NCBI GenBank assembly: GCA_004143945.1
Contig: SEHB01000001.1
Span: 434,001-498,000 of the forward strand
Direction: 5' to 3'
From: Lysobacteraceae bacterium
GTDB lineage: Bacteria > Pseudomonadota > Gammaproteobacteria > Xanthomonadales > Rhodanobacteraceae
Length of the DNA: 64,000 nt
Positions 44,008-52,571 of the stretch are shown here, piece by piece (position 1 is the stretch's first letter; each line of letters begins with the position of its first letter). Under the pieces are notes generated by a model. That model was not told where the DNA came from. It searched no databases and was given only the letters and a program-made list of their open reading frames with translations. The position numbers were made by a program, and so were the translations under genes.

Positions 44008-44814
44008 TCAGCGGTGGCGCCCGGTGATGAAGTCTTCGGTCAGGCGCTCGCGCGGGTTGGTGAACAGCGAATCGGTGGCGCCGAATTCGACGATGCGTCC
44101 AGCGTCCAGGAACGCCGCGTAGTCGGCCATGCGTGCCGCCTGCTGCATGTTGTGGGTGACCAGCACCAGCGTATAGCGCTGCGCGAGCGTGCGCAGCAAC
44201 TCCTCGAGGTGCAGGGTCGCGGCGGGGTCGAGCGCGCTCGCGGGCTCGTCGAGCAGAAGCACCTCGGGCTCGACCGCGATCGCGCGCGCGATCACGAGTC
44301 GCTGCTGCTGCCCGAACGAGAGTTCGAGCGCGGAGCCATCGAGCCGGTCGGCCACCTCGTCCCAGAGTCCGGCCGCGTGGAGCGCGGCCTCGACGCGGCG
44401 TTCGAGCTCGGCGCCTCGGCGCAGGCCGAGCAGTCGCAGGCCGTAGGCGACGTTGTCGTGCACCGACAGCGGGAACGGATTCGGGCGCTGGAACACCATG
44501 CCGACGCGCCGGCGAAGTTCCTGCACGTCGGTGCCGCCAGCGGCGACGTCCACTTCGCCGAGCAGCACCTGCCCTTCCATGCGGAAGCCCGCGATCTCGT
44601 CGTTGAGGCGGTTGAGGCAGCGCAGCAGGCTCGACTTGCCGCTGCCGCTGGGACCGATCAGCGCGGTGATGCGCTTGTCGGGAATTGCGAGCTCGATGCC
44701 GTCGAGCACCTGCCTGCGCTCGTACCAGACGCGCAGGCCGGCCACGCGCAACGCCACGGCCGGCTGCACGTCCAAGCCGCCGGCGGGAGAATGATGGCGC
44801 GCGTCGATCGTCAT
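44008..44814 (-). CDS. pstB: Phosphate ABC transporter ATPase PstB
   Basis: 268-residue ATPase that drives high-affinity phosphate import. Walker A GPSGSGKSS, Q-loop MVFQRPNPFPLSVHDNVAYG, signature LSFGQQQR, Walker B VLLLDEPASALD and switch VTHNMQQAARMADY are all present; the PNPFP segment is typical of PstB. The signature reads LSFGQ rather than LSGGQ, an unusual change at a normally Gly position. The ATG at 44814 lies four bases after the pstA stop. Thirteen or so extra residues precede the usual start. Confidence 0.93.
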   Translation of the reverse strand: MTIDARHHSPAGGLDVQPAVALRVAGLRVWYERRQVLDGIELAIPDKRITALIGPSGSGKSSLLRCLNRLNDEIAGFRMEGQVLLGEVDVAAGGTDVQELRRRVGMVFQRPNPFPLSVHDNVAYGLRLLGLRRGAELERRVEAALHAAGLWDEVADRLDGSALELSFGQQQRLVIARAIAVEPEVLLLDEPASALDPAATLHLEELLRTLAQRYTLVLVTHNMQQAARMADYAAFLDAGRIVEFGATDSLFTNPRERLTEDFITGRHR

Positions 44815-44818
44815 CGAA

Positions 44819-46057
44819 TCAGGTTCCGAGCTCGCGATAGCGTTCGCGCAGGCGATTGCGCAACACGATCGCGACGAGGTTGAGGGTGATCGCGACGACC
44901 ACGAGCAGCGCCGCGCACGCGTATGCATGCGGAACGCCGCGGATCGCGTCGGTACTCGCCAATGCGGCCGTGTGGACGCTGAAGCCGAGGTGCATGAACT
45001 GCCGCGCAGGGTGCAGGTACGGGAACGTCCCGTCCAGCGGCAGTGCCGGCGCGAGTTCGACCACGCCGACCAGCATCAGCGGCGCGACCGCTCCGCAGGT
45101 GCGCGTGATCGCGAGCACGAGGCCGGTCAGCACCGCGGGGCGCGCGGCCGGCAGGCTCATGCGCCACAGCGTTTCCTCGCGCGTCGCACCGAGCGCGAGC
45201 GAGCCGCCGCGCAGTGATTCCGGGATGCGTTGCAGCCCTTCCTCGACGCTGATCACGACCACCGGCAGCGTCAGCAGCGCCATCGTGAGCGCGGCCCACA
45301 GCAGGCCGCCTGCGCCCCAGGTCGGCACCGCGAGGCGGTCCGCATGCAGCACGCGATCGAGGCTGCCGCCGAGCCCGTGCACGAGCAGCCCGAGGCCGAC
45401 CACGCCGTAGACGATCGAGGGTACGCCCGCGAGCGTGTCGATCGCCGCGCGCACGATGCGCACCGCCGGACCGCGGCGCAGGTGCAGGAACGCGGCCGCC
45501 CCGATCCCGACCGGCATCACGAACAGGCTCGTCAGCAGCACGAGGGTCAGCGTGCCCGCGAGCGCCGGCAGCACGCCACCACCGACGCCGCCCGCTTCGG
45601 GCGCGGTCGCGATGAAGCGTGCGGCGCGGGCAAGCGAGAGGCCCAAGCGCGCGGGCAAGGACAATGCGTTCGGCCGCGTCGCCTCGACGGCCGAGTCATC
45701 GGACGCGACCGCATCGCCGCGCATGAAGGTGCGCCGACCGTCGGCGTGCAGGATCGCGACCACCTCCGACGGCCAGGACTGCGCGACGATGTCGGCGCGC
45801 GCGATGCGCAGGTAGGCGTCGCCCGCGCGCAGGCGCTCGCTGCCGCGCAGCGCGATCGCGCGCGCGTCGCCGCCGACGACTTCGCCGAGCACGCGGCTGC
45901 CATCGCGCAAGCCCAGCTCGACGACGCGCGCGGGCCAGAACGCGCCGAAACCCGACGCGAGCACGTACGCACCGAACGCGAGCATGGCCGCGACAGCGGT
46001 CGCCGCGAGTCCTCCGAGCAACCAGGTGCCCGCGGCATCGCCGCGACGCCCGCTCAT
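44819..46057 (-). CDS. pstA: Phosphate ABC transporter permease PstA (long form)
   Basis: 412-residue permease, longer than the 296 residues of E. coli PstA. A first helix (about 13-35) is followed by a soluble periplasmic insert of about 110 residues (about 40-150) and then the conventional helices with the binding-protein-dependent EAA loop (LALGATREETLWRMSLPAARPAVLTG). The long insert occurs in some gammaproteobacterial PstA and PstC proteins and may contact the phosphate-binding protein. Its ATG overlaps the pstC stop by four bases. Confidence 0.9.
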   Translation of the reverse strand: MSGRRGDAAGTWLLGGLAATAVAAMLAFGAYVLASGFGAFWPARVVELGLRDGSRVLGEVVGGDARAIALRGSERLRAGDAYLRIARADIVAQSWPSEVVAILHADGRRTFMRGDAVASDDSAVEATRPNALSLPARLGLSLARAARFIATAPEAGGVGGGVLPALAGTLTLVLLTSLFVMPVGIGAAAFLHLRRGPAVRIVRAAIDTLAGVPSIVYGVVGLGLLVHGLGGSLDRVLHADRLAVPTWGAGGLLWAALTMALLTLPVVVISVEEGLQRIPESLRGGSLALGATREETLWRMSLPAARPAVLTGLVLAITRTCGAVAPLMLVGVVELAPALPLDGTFPYLHPARQFMHLGFSVHTAALASTDAIRGVPHAYACAALLVVVAITLNLVAIVLRNRLRERYRELGT

Positions 46058-47130
46058 GGATGCGCCTGCACGAGGCGACCACGCAGGCGCGAGCGCATGC
46101 CTTCGGCGATCGCGCTCGCCAATACGCTGACCGCGAGCAACGCGAGCGCCGCCAGCAACAAGTCGCCCCATGCCGCGCCGCGCGGCGCAGCGTCGGGCAT
46201 CGACACCGCGAGCTCGGAACTCAGCGTGCGCACCGCGGAGAGCGGATCGAACGGCGCGCCGAAGGCGTTGCCGCCGGCCATCAGCACGATCATCGTCTCG
46301 CCGAAGCAACGCGAGAAGCCGAGCACCACTGCCGCGAGCAGGCCTGATCCGGCCGCGGGCAACACGATCGTCACGAGCGCCTGCCAGCGCGTTGCGCCGA
46401 GTGCGAAGCCCGCGCGCGTGTGCGCCGCCGGCACCAGCGCGAGGGCATCCTCGGCCACCGCGAACACCAGCGGCAACGCCGCGAGGCCGAGCGCGAAGCC
46501 GACCAGCATCGCGTTCCACGGACTGTCGGGATGGATCAGCGCGGAATCGGCCTGCCCCGCAGCCCATGCGCCTGCGGCCACCAGCGCGATCACCAGCGGC
46601 AGCAGCGCAAGCGGCAACCATCCGCGCGCGCGTGCGCGCACACCGAAGGCGAAGCCTGCGGCGAGCAGCACGCAAGGCACGAGCACGAGCAGCAGCAGCG
46701 CGGTCGCGACGTGGTGCTTGAGCCAAGGCGCGAGCGTCGCGGTCGCGACCAGCCCGAACACGACGGTCGGGACGGCGGCGAACAGTTCGAACCCCGGCTT
46801 CAACCATGCGCGCAGGCGCGGCGCGGCGAAATGCGCGGTGTAGGTGGCGCAGGCGAGCCCGAGCGGGATCGCGACGACCAGTGCGCAAGCGACCGCGCGC
46901 AGGCTGCCCGCCGCCAGCCGCAGCAGGCGCGCGCCGTCGTGCGCGATCGACGCGTCCCAGGGCCGCAGGCCGACCACGAGGTAGAACGGCATCGCCGCGA
47001 GCGCGGCCACCACCAGCGCGGCCGCCGCAGCGCTCGCGACCTCACGCAGCCGCCGATGCCGCCGGCGCGCGCGCGCGCGCGCCGGGCCCGAGGGCAGCGG
47101 CTTGGCGCAAGTGGCTGGATCAATGGACAT
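46054..47130 (-). CDS. pstC: Phosphate ABC transporter permease PstC
   Basis: 358-residue permease with about six to eight hydrophobic segments and the EAA loop FALGATRWQALVTIVLPAAGSGLLAAVVLG, in parts, and FSRCFGETMIVLMAGG. A short Arg-rich cytoplasmic N-terminus precedes the first helix. It leads the pstC-pstA-pstB-phoU operon. pstS, which normally precedes pstC, is not upstream; instead a divergent glycosyltransferase gene starts 146 nt away. The binding protein must be encoded elsewhere. Confidence 0.9.
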   Translation of the reverse strand: MSIDPATCAKPLPSGPARARARRRHRRLREVASAAAAALVVAALAAMPFYLVVGLRPWDASIAHDGARLLRLAAGSLRAVACALVVAIPLGLACATYTAHFAAPRLRAWLKPGFELFAAVPTVVFGLVATATLAPWLKHHVATALLLLVLVPCVLLAAGFAFGVRARARGWLPLALLPLVIALVAAGAWAAGQADSALIHPDSPWNAMLVGFALGLAALPLVFAVAEDALALVPAAHTRAGFALGATRWQALVTIVLPAAGSGLLAAVVLGFSRCFGETMIVLMAGGNAFGAPFDPLSAVRTLSSELAVSMPDAAPRGAAWGDLLLAALALLAVSVLASAIAEGMRSRLRGRLVQAHP

Positions 47131-47152
47131 TCGTGCACGCTAGGCCGCAAGT

Positions 47153-47188
47153 GTGACAGGCATGTTTCAACCACCCGCCCACTGTCAT
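47153..47188. promoter_or_regulatory. Two Pho-box half-sites between pstC and the glycosyltransferase
   Basis: CTGTCAC (minus strand, 47153-47159) faces pstC, and CTGTCAT (plus strand, 47182-47188) faces the glycosyltransferase. Both match the seven-base PhoB half-site well. A second half-site at the standard 11-base spacing is poor on either side (TTGAAAC on the minus side). They could bind PhoB in both directions, but full boxes are not shown. Confidence 0.35.
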
Positions 47189-47275
47189 CGACCCGCCACA
47201 CGATCGCAATACCCGTTTCAACGCGATGCCCCAGCCTGCGCGGGTGGGTCCACATGGACCGCCGGGTGCCCAGCC

Positions 47276-48430
47276 ATGCACGTCGCGATCGTCACCGAGA
47301 CCTGGCCGCGCGAGGTCAACGGCGTCGCCCTGACCGTACAGGCGCTCGCGCGCGGCATCGCGCTCCTCGGCCACCGGGTCGAGGTGCTGCGCCCGCGCCA
47401 GCGCGAGGAATCCCTGGCCGAAGCGGGCATCGAGGAAGTGCTGCTGCGCGGCGCCGCGGTTCCGCGCTATCCGGGACTCCGCTTCGGTCTGCCCGCGACC
47501 GGATTGTTCCAGCGGCGCTGGACCGATGGCCCGCCGGACGCGATCTACGTCGCGACCGAAGGGCCGCTCGGCCACAGTGCGCTGCGCGCCGCTCGACGAT
47601 TGGGAATCCCGGCGTGCACCGGCTTCCACACGCGCTTCGACGATTTCGCACGCCACTACGGCCTCGGCTTCCTCGCCCCGACCGTATTCGCTTGCCTGCG
47701 GCGATTCCACAACCATGCCGACGCAACCCTCGTCCCGACCGTGGAACTGGCACGCTTCCTCGAAGCAAACGGCTTCCGCAACGTGCACCTGCTGCGGCGC
47801 GCGGTGGATACGCGCCTGTTCGACCCCGCGCGCCGCGACGAGGACCTGCGTGCAGCCTGGGGCGCCGGGCCCGGCGACCTCGTGGTGGTGCACGTGGGCC
47901 GGCTCGCGCCGGAGAAGAACCTCGAGCTCGCGCTGCGCGCGTTCGCGGCGATCCGCGCGCGCCATCCACGTGCGCGCTGCGTCGTGGTCGGTGACGGACC
48001 CTCGCGTGAAGCCCTGCAACTCGCGCATCCGGAGGTGCACTTCGCCGGCATGCAGCGCGGCGAGGCGCTCGCGCGGCACTTCGCGAGCGGTGACCTGTTC
48101 GTGTTCCCCAGCCTCACCGAGACCTTCGGCAACGTGACGCTGGAGTCGCTCGCGAGCGGGGTTCCCGTGGTCGCGTTCGACTACGGTGCGGCGCGCGAGC
48201 ACCTGCACGGCGCCTGCGCCGGCGCGCGCGTCGCGGTCGGTGATGCGGGCGCGTTCGTCGACGCGGCGCTCGCGCTCGCGGACCGCTTCGTGGCTGCCGA
48301 CGCGCACGACCGCGTCCTCGGCCGTGCACAGGTGCGCGCGCAAGTCGCCGATCTCGGCCAGGCCGACGTCGCCGGCCATTTCGCGCGTGTGCTCGACGGC
48401 CTGCGCGCGCGACGGGCGGTGAACGCATGA
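47276..48430 (+). CDS. Glycosyltransferase family 4, MgtA/SqdX-like
   Basis: 384-residue GT-B enzyme. The N-terminal Rossmann domain begins HVAIVTETWPREVNGVALTV, a start typical of enzymes acting on lipid acceptors such as SqdX, MgtA and PimB; TGFHTRFDDFARHYG follows. The C-terminal sugar-nucleotide domain has VVHVGRLAPEKNLELALRAF and the E-x7-E motif in FPSLTETFGNVTLESLASG. It is divergent from pstC and coupled by four bases to a PAP2 phosphatase. A role in making glycolipids when phosphate is scarce is inferred from this context. The ATG at 47276 is preferred; the frame opens at 47153. Confidence 0.87.
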   Translation: MHVAIVTETWPREVNGVALTVQALARGIALLGHRVEVLRPRQREESLAEAGIEEVLLRGAAVPRYPGLRFGLPATGLFQRRWTDGPPDAIYVATEGPLGHSALRAARRLGIPACTGFHTRFDDFARHYGLGFLAPTVFACLRRFHNHADATLVPTVELARFLEANGFRNVHLLRRAVDTRLFDPARRDEDLRAAWGAGPGDLVVVHVGRLAPEKNLELALRAFAAIRARHPRARCVVVGDGPSREALQLAHPEVHFAGMQRGEALARHFASGDLFVFPSLTETFGNVTLESLASGVPVVAFDYGAAREHLHGACAGARVAVGDAGAFVDAALALADRFVAADAHDRVLGRAQVRAQVADLGQADVAGHFARVLDGLRARRAVNA

Positions 48431-48969
48431 CCGCACGACGATTCGACTTCGGCAGCGGCGATCGCCGCCTCTGCCTCGCGATGAACCGGTGGGTCGCGCG
48501 GCGCGCGCTGGTCCGCCTGTTCCGCGTCGTGAGCCGGCTCGGCGATGGCGTGTTCTGGTATGCGCTGATGGCCGCGATCGCGCTGCTCGCAGGCGCGCGT
48601 GGACCCGCGATCGCGTTGCAGATGGCGCTGACGGGCCTGCTCGCGGCGACGCTGTACCGGCTGCTCAAGCGCTGCACCCGCCGGCCACGGCCGTTTCGCG
48701 CCCACGCGGCGATCATCGCCTACACCGCGCCGCTCGACGAGTTCAGCTTCCCGTCCGGACATACCCTGCATGCGGTGACCTTCAGCCTCGTCGCGCTCGC
48801 GCACCTGCCGGTGCTGGCGCCGCTGCTGGTGCCGTTCACGCTGCTGGTCGCGGTGTCGCGCATCGTCCTCGGCTTGCACTATCCGAGCGACGTGCTCGCC
48901 GCGATGCTGATCGGCATCGTGCTCGCGGCTTCGTCGCTGCAGGTGGGTGCATGGCTGTCGTTCGCCTGA
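48427..48969 (+). CDS. PAP2-family membrane phosphatase
   Basis: 180-residue membrane protein. The three phosphatase motifs are present: KRCTRRPRP, FPSGHTLHAV and SRIVLGLHYPSDVL, with catalytic histidines in motifs 2 and 3. About five transmembrane helices surround them. PAP2 enzymes dephosphorylate lipids such as phosphatidate, phosphatidylglycerophosphate or undecaprenyl pyrophosphate. The four-base overlap with the glycosyltransferase suggests it provides diacylglycerol or a similar acceptor. Substrate is not certain. Confidence 0.88.
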   Translation: MTARRFDFGSGDRRLCLAMNRWVARRALVRLFRVVSRLGDGVFWYALMAAIALLAGARGPAIALQMALTGLLAATLYRLLKRCTRRPRPFRAHAAIIAYTAPLDEFSFPSGHTLHAVTFSLVALAHLPVLAPLLVPFTLLVAVSRIVLGLHYPSDVLAAMLIGIVLAASSLQVGAWLSFA

Positions 48970-49096
48970 GCACTCCACGGGGGGGCGCCGATGTGGAGCG
49001 CTCCGGGGCAGCAGCCATTCCCGACCGCCCCGACGATGCGCGTGGAATCGCGCGGCGCCGTGATGCGATGGCGCGCGGCGGCGACGAGGATCTTGT

Positions 49097-49693
49097 TCAT
49101 CGCGGATCGAGTTCGCGCAGCCAGAAACGCAGCCGATGCGTGCTCGCCTGCGCTTCGCCGACCTCGCGCCAGTCGAGCTCGCAGAACATGTCGTCCTGCC
49201 GGCGATAGCCACGCTTGCTCCAGAACAGGTCGTTCGCGCGGTGGCCGGGCGACGCGCGCGGGTCGCCGGCGCTCCGCTCGACCGCGCAGAACGCGGTCAT
49301 CGCGTAACGCCCGAGCCGGCGTGCCCATGCCTCGCGCTCGTCGAAGAAGCGATGACCGAGGCCGCGCCCGCGCCAGGCCTGCCGCAGCACCGACTCCCCG
49401 AAATAGAACACGCGATCGACCGCGATCGCGTGCTGCCGGAACGCATGCTGGAACGCCGGTGCCTCGTCGGCGAGCGGCATGCCCGTGGACGCCCCGACCA
49501 CCTCGGAGCCGTCGAGCGCGAGCACGAACAGGCTGTCCGGTGACCGCGCGTAGGCCGCGAGGTAGCCGCGCTCGTACTCCGCGTCGCCGTCGTAGAGATA
49601 GGGCCAGTCGCGGAACACCTCGATGCGCAGCGAGGCGACCGCGTCGAGGTAGGGGACGATGGCCGTCCCGCTGAAGGTCTGGATGTCGATCAT
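49097..49693 (-). CDS. GNAT-family acetyltransferase
   Basis: 198-residue protein of the Gcn5-related N-acetyltransferase superfamily. Acetyl-CoA-binding motif A is FYFGESVLRQAWRGRGLGHRFFDE, with the Arg/Gly-rich loop RGRGLG; EVVGASTGMPL lies in the preceding strand. The C-terminal half contains RRQDDMFCELDWREVGE and is not shared by all GNATs. Substrate unknown. It is a single gene between the PAP2 gene and a flavoprotein. Confidence 0.85.
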   Translation of the reverse strand: MIDIQTFSGTAIVPYLDAVASLRIEVFRDWPYLYDGDAEYERGYLAAYARSPDSLFVLALDGSEVVGASTGMPLADEAPAFQHAFRQHAIAVDRVFYFGESVLRQAWRGRGLGHRFFDEREAWARRLGRYAMTAFCAVERSAGDPRASPGHRANDLFWSKRGYRRQDDMFCELDWREVGEAQASTHRLRFWLRELDPR

Positions 49694-49735
49694 CGCGTGC
49701 AGGCGTTTACGCTGCGTCCGTGCAGGGAGGCCAGA

Positions 49736-50974
49736 TTACCGCAAGCCTGCGCCCGCGGCCGCGGCACCCGCGACGCGCCCGCTCGCGAAGCACGCGGTCA
49801 GCAGGTAGCCGCCGGTCGGTGCTTCCCAGTCGATCATTTCGCCCGCGCAATGCACCTGGGGCAGCGAGCGCAGCCCCAGGCCCTCCTCGAGGGATTCGAA
49901 GCGCACGCCACCCGCGCTGCTGATCGCTTCCTCGAGGGGTCGGGCGCGCAGCAGGCGCAGCGGCAGCGACTTGATCGCAGCGGCGGCCTGCACCGGATCG
50001 GCGAGTGCCTGCGCCGGTGCGCACTCGCGCAGCAATCCGGCGCGCACCCCGTCGATGCCGGCGCGACGTCGCAGGTGTTCGGACAGCGAACGCGTGCCGC
50101 GCGGATGCGCAAGATCGCGCTCGAGCCGCTCGATCGCGCGCGCAGGCGCGAGATCGAGCCGCACGGTCGCCGCTCCGTCGCGCGCGATCGCATCGCGCAG
50201 GTCGGCGCTCGCCGCATACACCAGGCTGCCTTCGATGCCGCCCTCGGTCACGACGAACTCGCCCTGCTGCCGTCGCAGGCGACCTTCGGCATCGGTCCAT
50301 TCGGCCACGACCGGTCGCACCGGCTGTCCCGCGTGGCGCTGCCGGAAGTGATCGCTCCACGCGACGTCGAATCCGCAATTGGAGGGTTGCAGCGGCGCGA
50401 GCGCCACGCCGCGCGATGCGAGCAGCGCGGTCCACCGGCCATCCGAGCCGAGCACCGGCCAGCTGCCGCCGCCGAGCGCGAGCACCACCGCATCGGCTGC
50501 GACGTCGAGCGCGCCATCCGGCGTGTCGAACACGAGCGCACCGCGTTCGTTCCAGCCACGCCACGCGTGGCGGACGTGCAGCCGCACGCCGGATGCACGC
50601 AGCCGGCGCAGCCACGCGCGCAGCAACGGCGCCGCCTTGAGGTCGAGCGGGAACACGCGACCGGAGCTGCCGACGAAAGTCTCGACGCCGAGCCCGCGCG
50701 CCCACTCGCGCAGCGCGTCGGCGTCGAACCGGCGCAGCCACTCGCCGACTTCATGGGAGCGCGCGCCGTATCGCTCGGCGAAGCGCGCGGGCGGGTCCGA
50801 ATGCGTGAGGTTGAGCCCGCCTTTGCCCGCGATCAGGAATTTGCGCGCGAACGAGCCCATGCGATCGTATACGTCGACCTCGGCACCGGCCGCGCGCGCG
50901 GACTCGGCCGCCATCAGGCCCGCGGGTCCGCCGCCGATCACGGCAACGCGTCTTGCCGGAAGTGCGCCGACCAC
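49736..50974 (-). CDS. FAD-dependent oxidoreductase, HI0933/TIGR03862-type
   Basis: 412-residue flavoprotein of the BaiN/HI0933 family. The dinucleotide fold begins VAVIGGGPAGLMAAESARAAG and the family motif KFLIAGKGGLNLTHS follows at about 45; the C-terminal part has VHCAGEMIDWEAPTGGYLL, the second FAD contact. The substrate is unknown; relatives have been tied to bile-acid or aminoacetone chemistry but the function is open. It is four bases from the SnoaL-like gene stop. Confidence 0.87.
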   Translation of the reverse strand: MVGALPARRVAVIGGGPAGLMAAESARAAGAEVDVYDRMGSFARKFLIAGKGGLNLTHSDPPARFAERYGARSHEVGEWLRRFDADALREWARGLGVETFVGSSGRVFPLDLKAAPLLRAWLRRLRASGVRLHVRHAWRGWNERGALVFDTPDGALDVAADAVVLALGGGSWPVLGSDGRWTALLASRGVALAPLQPSNCGFDVAWSDHFRQRHAGQPVRPVVAEWTDAEGRLRRQQGEFVVTEGGIEGSLVYAASADLRDAIARDGAATVRLDLAPARAIERLERDLAHPRGTRSLSEHLRRRAGIDGVRAGLLRECAPAQALADPVQAAAAIKSLPLRLLRARPLEEAISSAGGVRFESLEEGLGLRSLPQVHCAGEMIDWEAPTGGYLLTACFASGRVAGAAAAGAGLR

Positions 50975-50977
50975 GAC

Positions 50978-51385
50978 TCAGGCGGCGCCTATCTGCGCCA
51001 GCCAGTCCTGCAGGTTGTAGTAGTTCGTCACGCGCGCGATGCGACCGTCAAGGACCTCGAAGAATGCACCGCCCGGCAGCCGGTACGCCTGCCCGTGTGC
51101 CTCGGGCAGGCCTTCGTCGGTCGCGAGGTAGCGGCCGTGCACGACGTACTCGGCGGCGGCGCGCGAGCCGTGGGGTGACGCGAGGATCGAGATGTCGCGG
51201 AGCTGCTCGGCATAGCAGCGGTCCATGCGCGCGAGGAACGTGCGGAACGCGTCGCGCCCGAGTTCGCGCGGCCCCTGGTTGAGGTCGTGCGCGACGTCGT
51301 CGGCGAGCAACGCGAGCATCGCCTCGCGATCGCCGCGATTGAACGCGTCGTAGTAGCGCTCGATCAGCTGCTGGGCATGCCGCAT
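50978..51385 (-). CDS. SnoaL-like (NTF2-fold) protein
   Basis: 135-residue small alpha-beta cone protein of the SnoaL/ketosteroid-isomerase-like superfamily. The pattern LIERYYDAFNRGDREAMLALLADDVAHDLN opens the fold, and PGGAFFEVLDGRIARVTNYYN closes it. Such proteins are isomerases, hydrolases or ligand carriers; no specific residues allow a choice. It is upstream of and adjacent to the flavoprotein gene, so they may act together. Confidence 0.82.
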   Translation of the reverse strand: MRHAQQLIERYYDAFNRGDREAMLALLADDVAHDLNQGPRELGRDAFRTFLARMDRCYAEQLRDISILASPHGSRAAAEYVVHGRYLATDEGLPEAHGQAYRLPGGAFFEVLDGRIARVTNYYNLQDWLAQIGAA

Positions 51386-51460
51386 CGCGGATTCCGTCGG
51401 TGGACGCCGCGAGGCGGCGCGGCACGCAGTCTAGCAGCCGCGCCGTCGCTGCCCGCGTCC

Positions 51461-51625
51461 TCACCACATGGCGCGCACGGCCCAGAACAGTCCGAACAGC
51501 GTCCAGAAGCTCTTGCGCAGGCCGCGCAGCAGCAGCCAGACACCGATGACGGCGAGCACGGCCGGCAGGTAGCGGCCGAACGTCTCGCGCTGGGAGGCGG
51601 TGAACTGCGGAAACTGGATGCCCAT
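51461..51625 (-). CDS. 54-residue single-helix membrane protein
   Basis: A short gene below usual size limits. The 54 codons start ATG at 51625 with GGAG eight bases upstream and read MGIQFPQFTASQRETFGRYL, then PAVLAVIGVWLLLRGLRKSF and WTLFGLFWAVRAMW. One clear transmembrane helix (about 20-35) and an aromatic C-terminus are evident. Codon use matches neighbours. Its role is unknown; it lies between lolA and the SnoaL-like gene and could be co-transcribed with either. Confidence 0.65.
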   Translation of the reverse strand: MGIQFPQFTASQRETFGRYLPAVLAVIGVWLLLRGLRKSFWTLFGLFWAVRAMW

Positions 51626-51737
51626 GTCGTGCTCCGGTGCGCACCCGACGGTGCACGTGGATCATCGACATCGCGACGCCAGCGGACCACCCGCATCGGT
51701 CAGGGTTCGCGCGTGACGGCTGTCATGCCGCGCGCGG

Positions 51738-52403
51738 TCATTCCGCGACCGGGAACACCTCGGCGTCCGGCCCGACGTCGCCCACGACGTCGACGCCCGC
51801 CGGGGGCGAGAACCGGAACGCGTCGGCGGCGAGCTTCGGATTGCGCTGCCAGTCGTCGAAGCGGATCTCGGTGGTGTTGCCGAGCTGGTCGCGGAACACC
51901 ATGCGCACGAGCGCCGCTGCGTCGAATCCGAGTTCGGCATATTCGAACTCGGGCTCGGCCGCCTTCGAAGCGAGCTTCAGCCACGCGAGTCCGTCGCGTC
52001 CGCCGGCCTCGCTCGCGACATACTGGCGATCGAGCTGCGACAGATCGGTCAGGACCGTGAGCGGGCTCTGCGCCTCGGCCACGCCCTGGCTGCGCACCGA
52101 CACCTGTTCGAGGTCGGGCTCGTAGACCCAGACGCGACGCCCGTCCGCGACGATCGTCTGCTGATACGGGGTCGATGTTTCCCATCGGAACTGGCGCGGC
52201 GCCTGCAGCGCGAACGTGCCCGACGACGCATCGCCCTGGTGGCCGTTCGCGTCCGTGACCGATTGGCTGAAACGCCCGCTGACCGACGACAGTCCGTTCG
52301 AGAACGCTTCCATGCGCGCGCGCGCCGTCTCCGCGGCATGGGCGGACACCGGGAGCGCGCAGAGCAATACGAGCAGCGGGTGGATGCGCATGGGCAACCG
52401 CAT
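51738..52403 (-). CDS. lolA: Outer-membrane lipoprotein carrier protein LolA
   Basis: 221-residue periplasmic chaperone that carries lipoproteins from LolCDE to LolB. A signal peptide ends near SAHAAE. The half-open barrel pattern includes VSGRFSQSVTDANG, APRQFRWETSTPYQQTIVADG and VWVYEPDLEQVSV, the family core, with DQLGNTTEIRFDDWQRN near the end. Two start codons are possible, 52403 and 52391, and neither has a good ribosome site. An open frame to 52565 runs through a dispersed repeat and is not coding. Next to ftsK as in related genomes, though a CBS gene lies between. Confidence 0.92.
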   Translation of the reverse strand: MRLPMRIHPLLVLLCALPVSAHAAETARARMEAFSNGLSSVSGRFSQSVTDANGHQGDASSGTFALQAPRQFRWETSTPYQQTIVADGRRVWVYEPDLEQVSVRSQGVAEAQSPLTVLTDLSQLDRQYVASEAGGRDGLAWLKLASKAAEPEFEYAELGFDAAALVRMVFRDQLGNTTEIRFDDWQRNPKLAADAFRFSPPAGVDVVGDVGPDAEVFPVAE

Positions 52404-52502
52404 GGTTGAAAGAGCACCCATTATCGCGGCGCTGGCTGAATCGCGAAAGCATGTCGCGACGGCCATGCGGAACTTCAGGCACCCGCGGGATTCACGCGCC
52501 GT

Positions 52503-52568
52503 CGGGCGGGAAGGCTTCAGCTCGCGCCTGTCCGGCAAAAGGCTCGGGACTGAAGTCCCTCCCACAAG
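52503..52568 (+). repeat. Dispersed palindromic repeat, copy 2
   Basis: The right arm (52544-52563) carries the 20-nt core TCGGGACTGAAGTCCCTCCC shared exactly with the copy at 12405-12424. The left arm is degraded (GGGAAGGCTTCAGCTCGCG, 52508 on), so the hairpin is weaker. It ends four bases before the CBS gene stop (52572) and so could act at the end of that transcript. Confidence 0.75.
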
Positions 52569-52571
52569 TGC

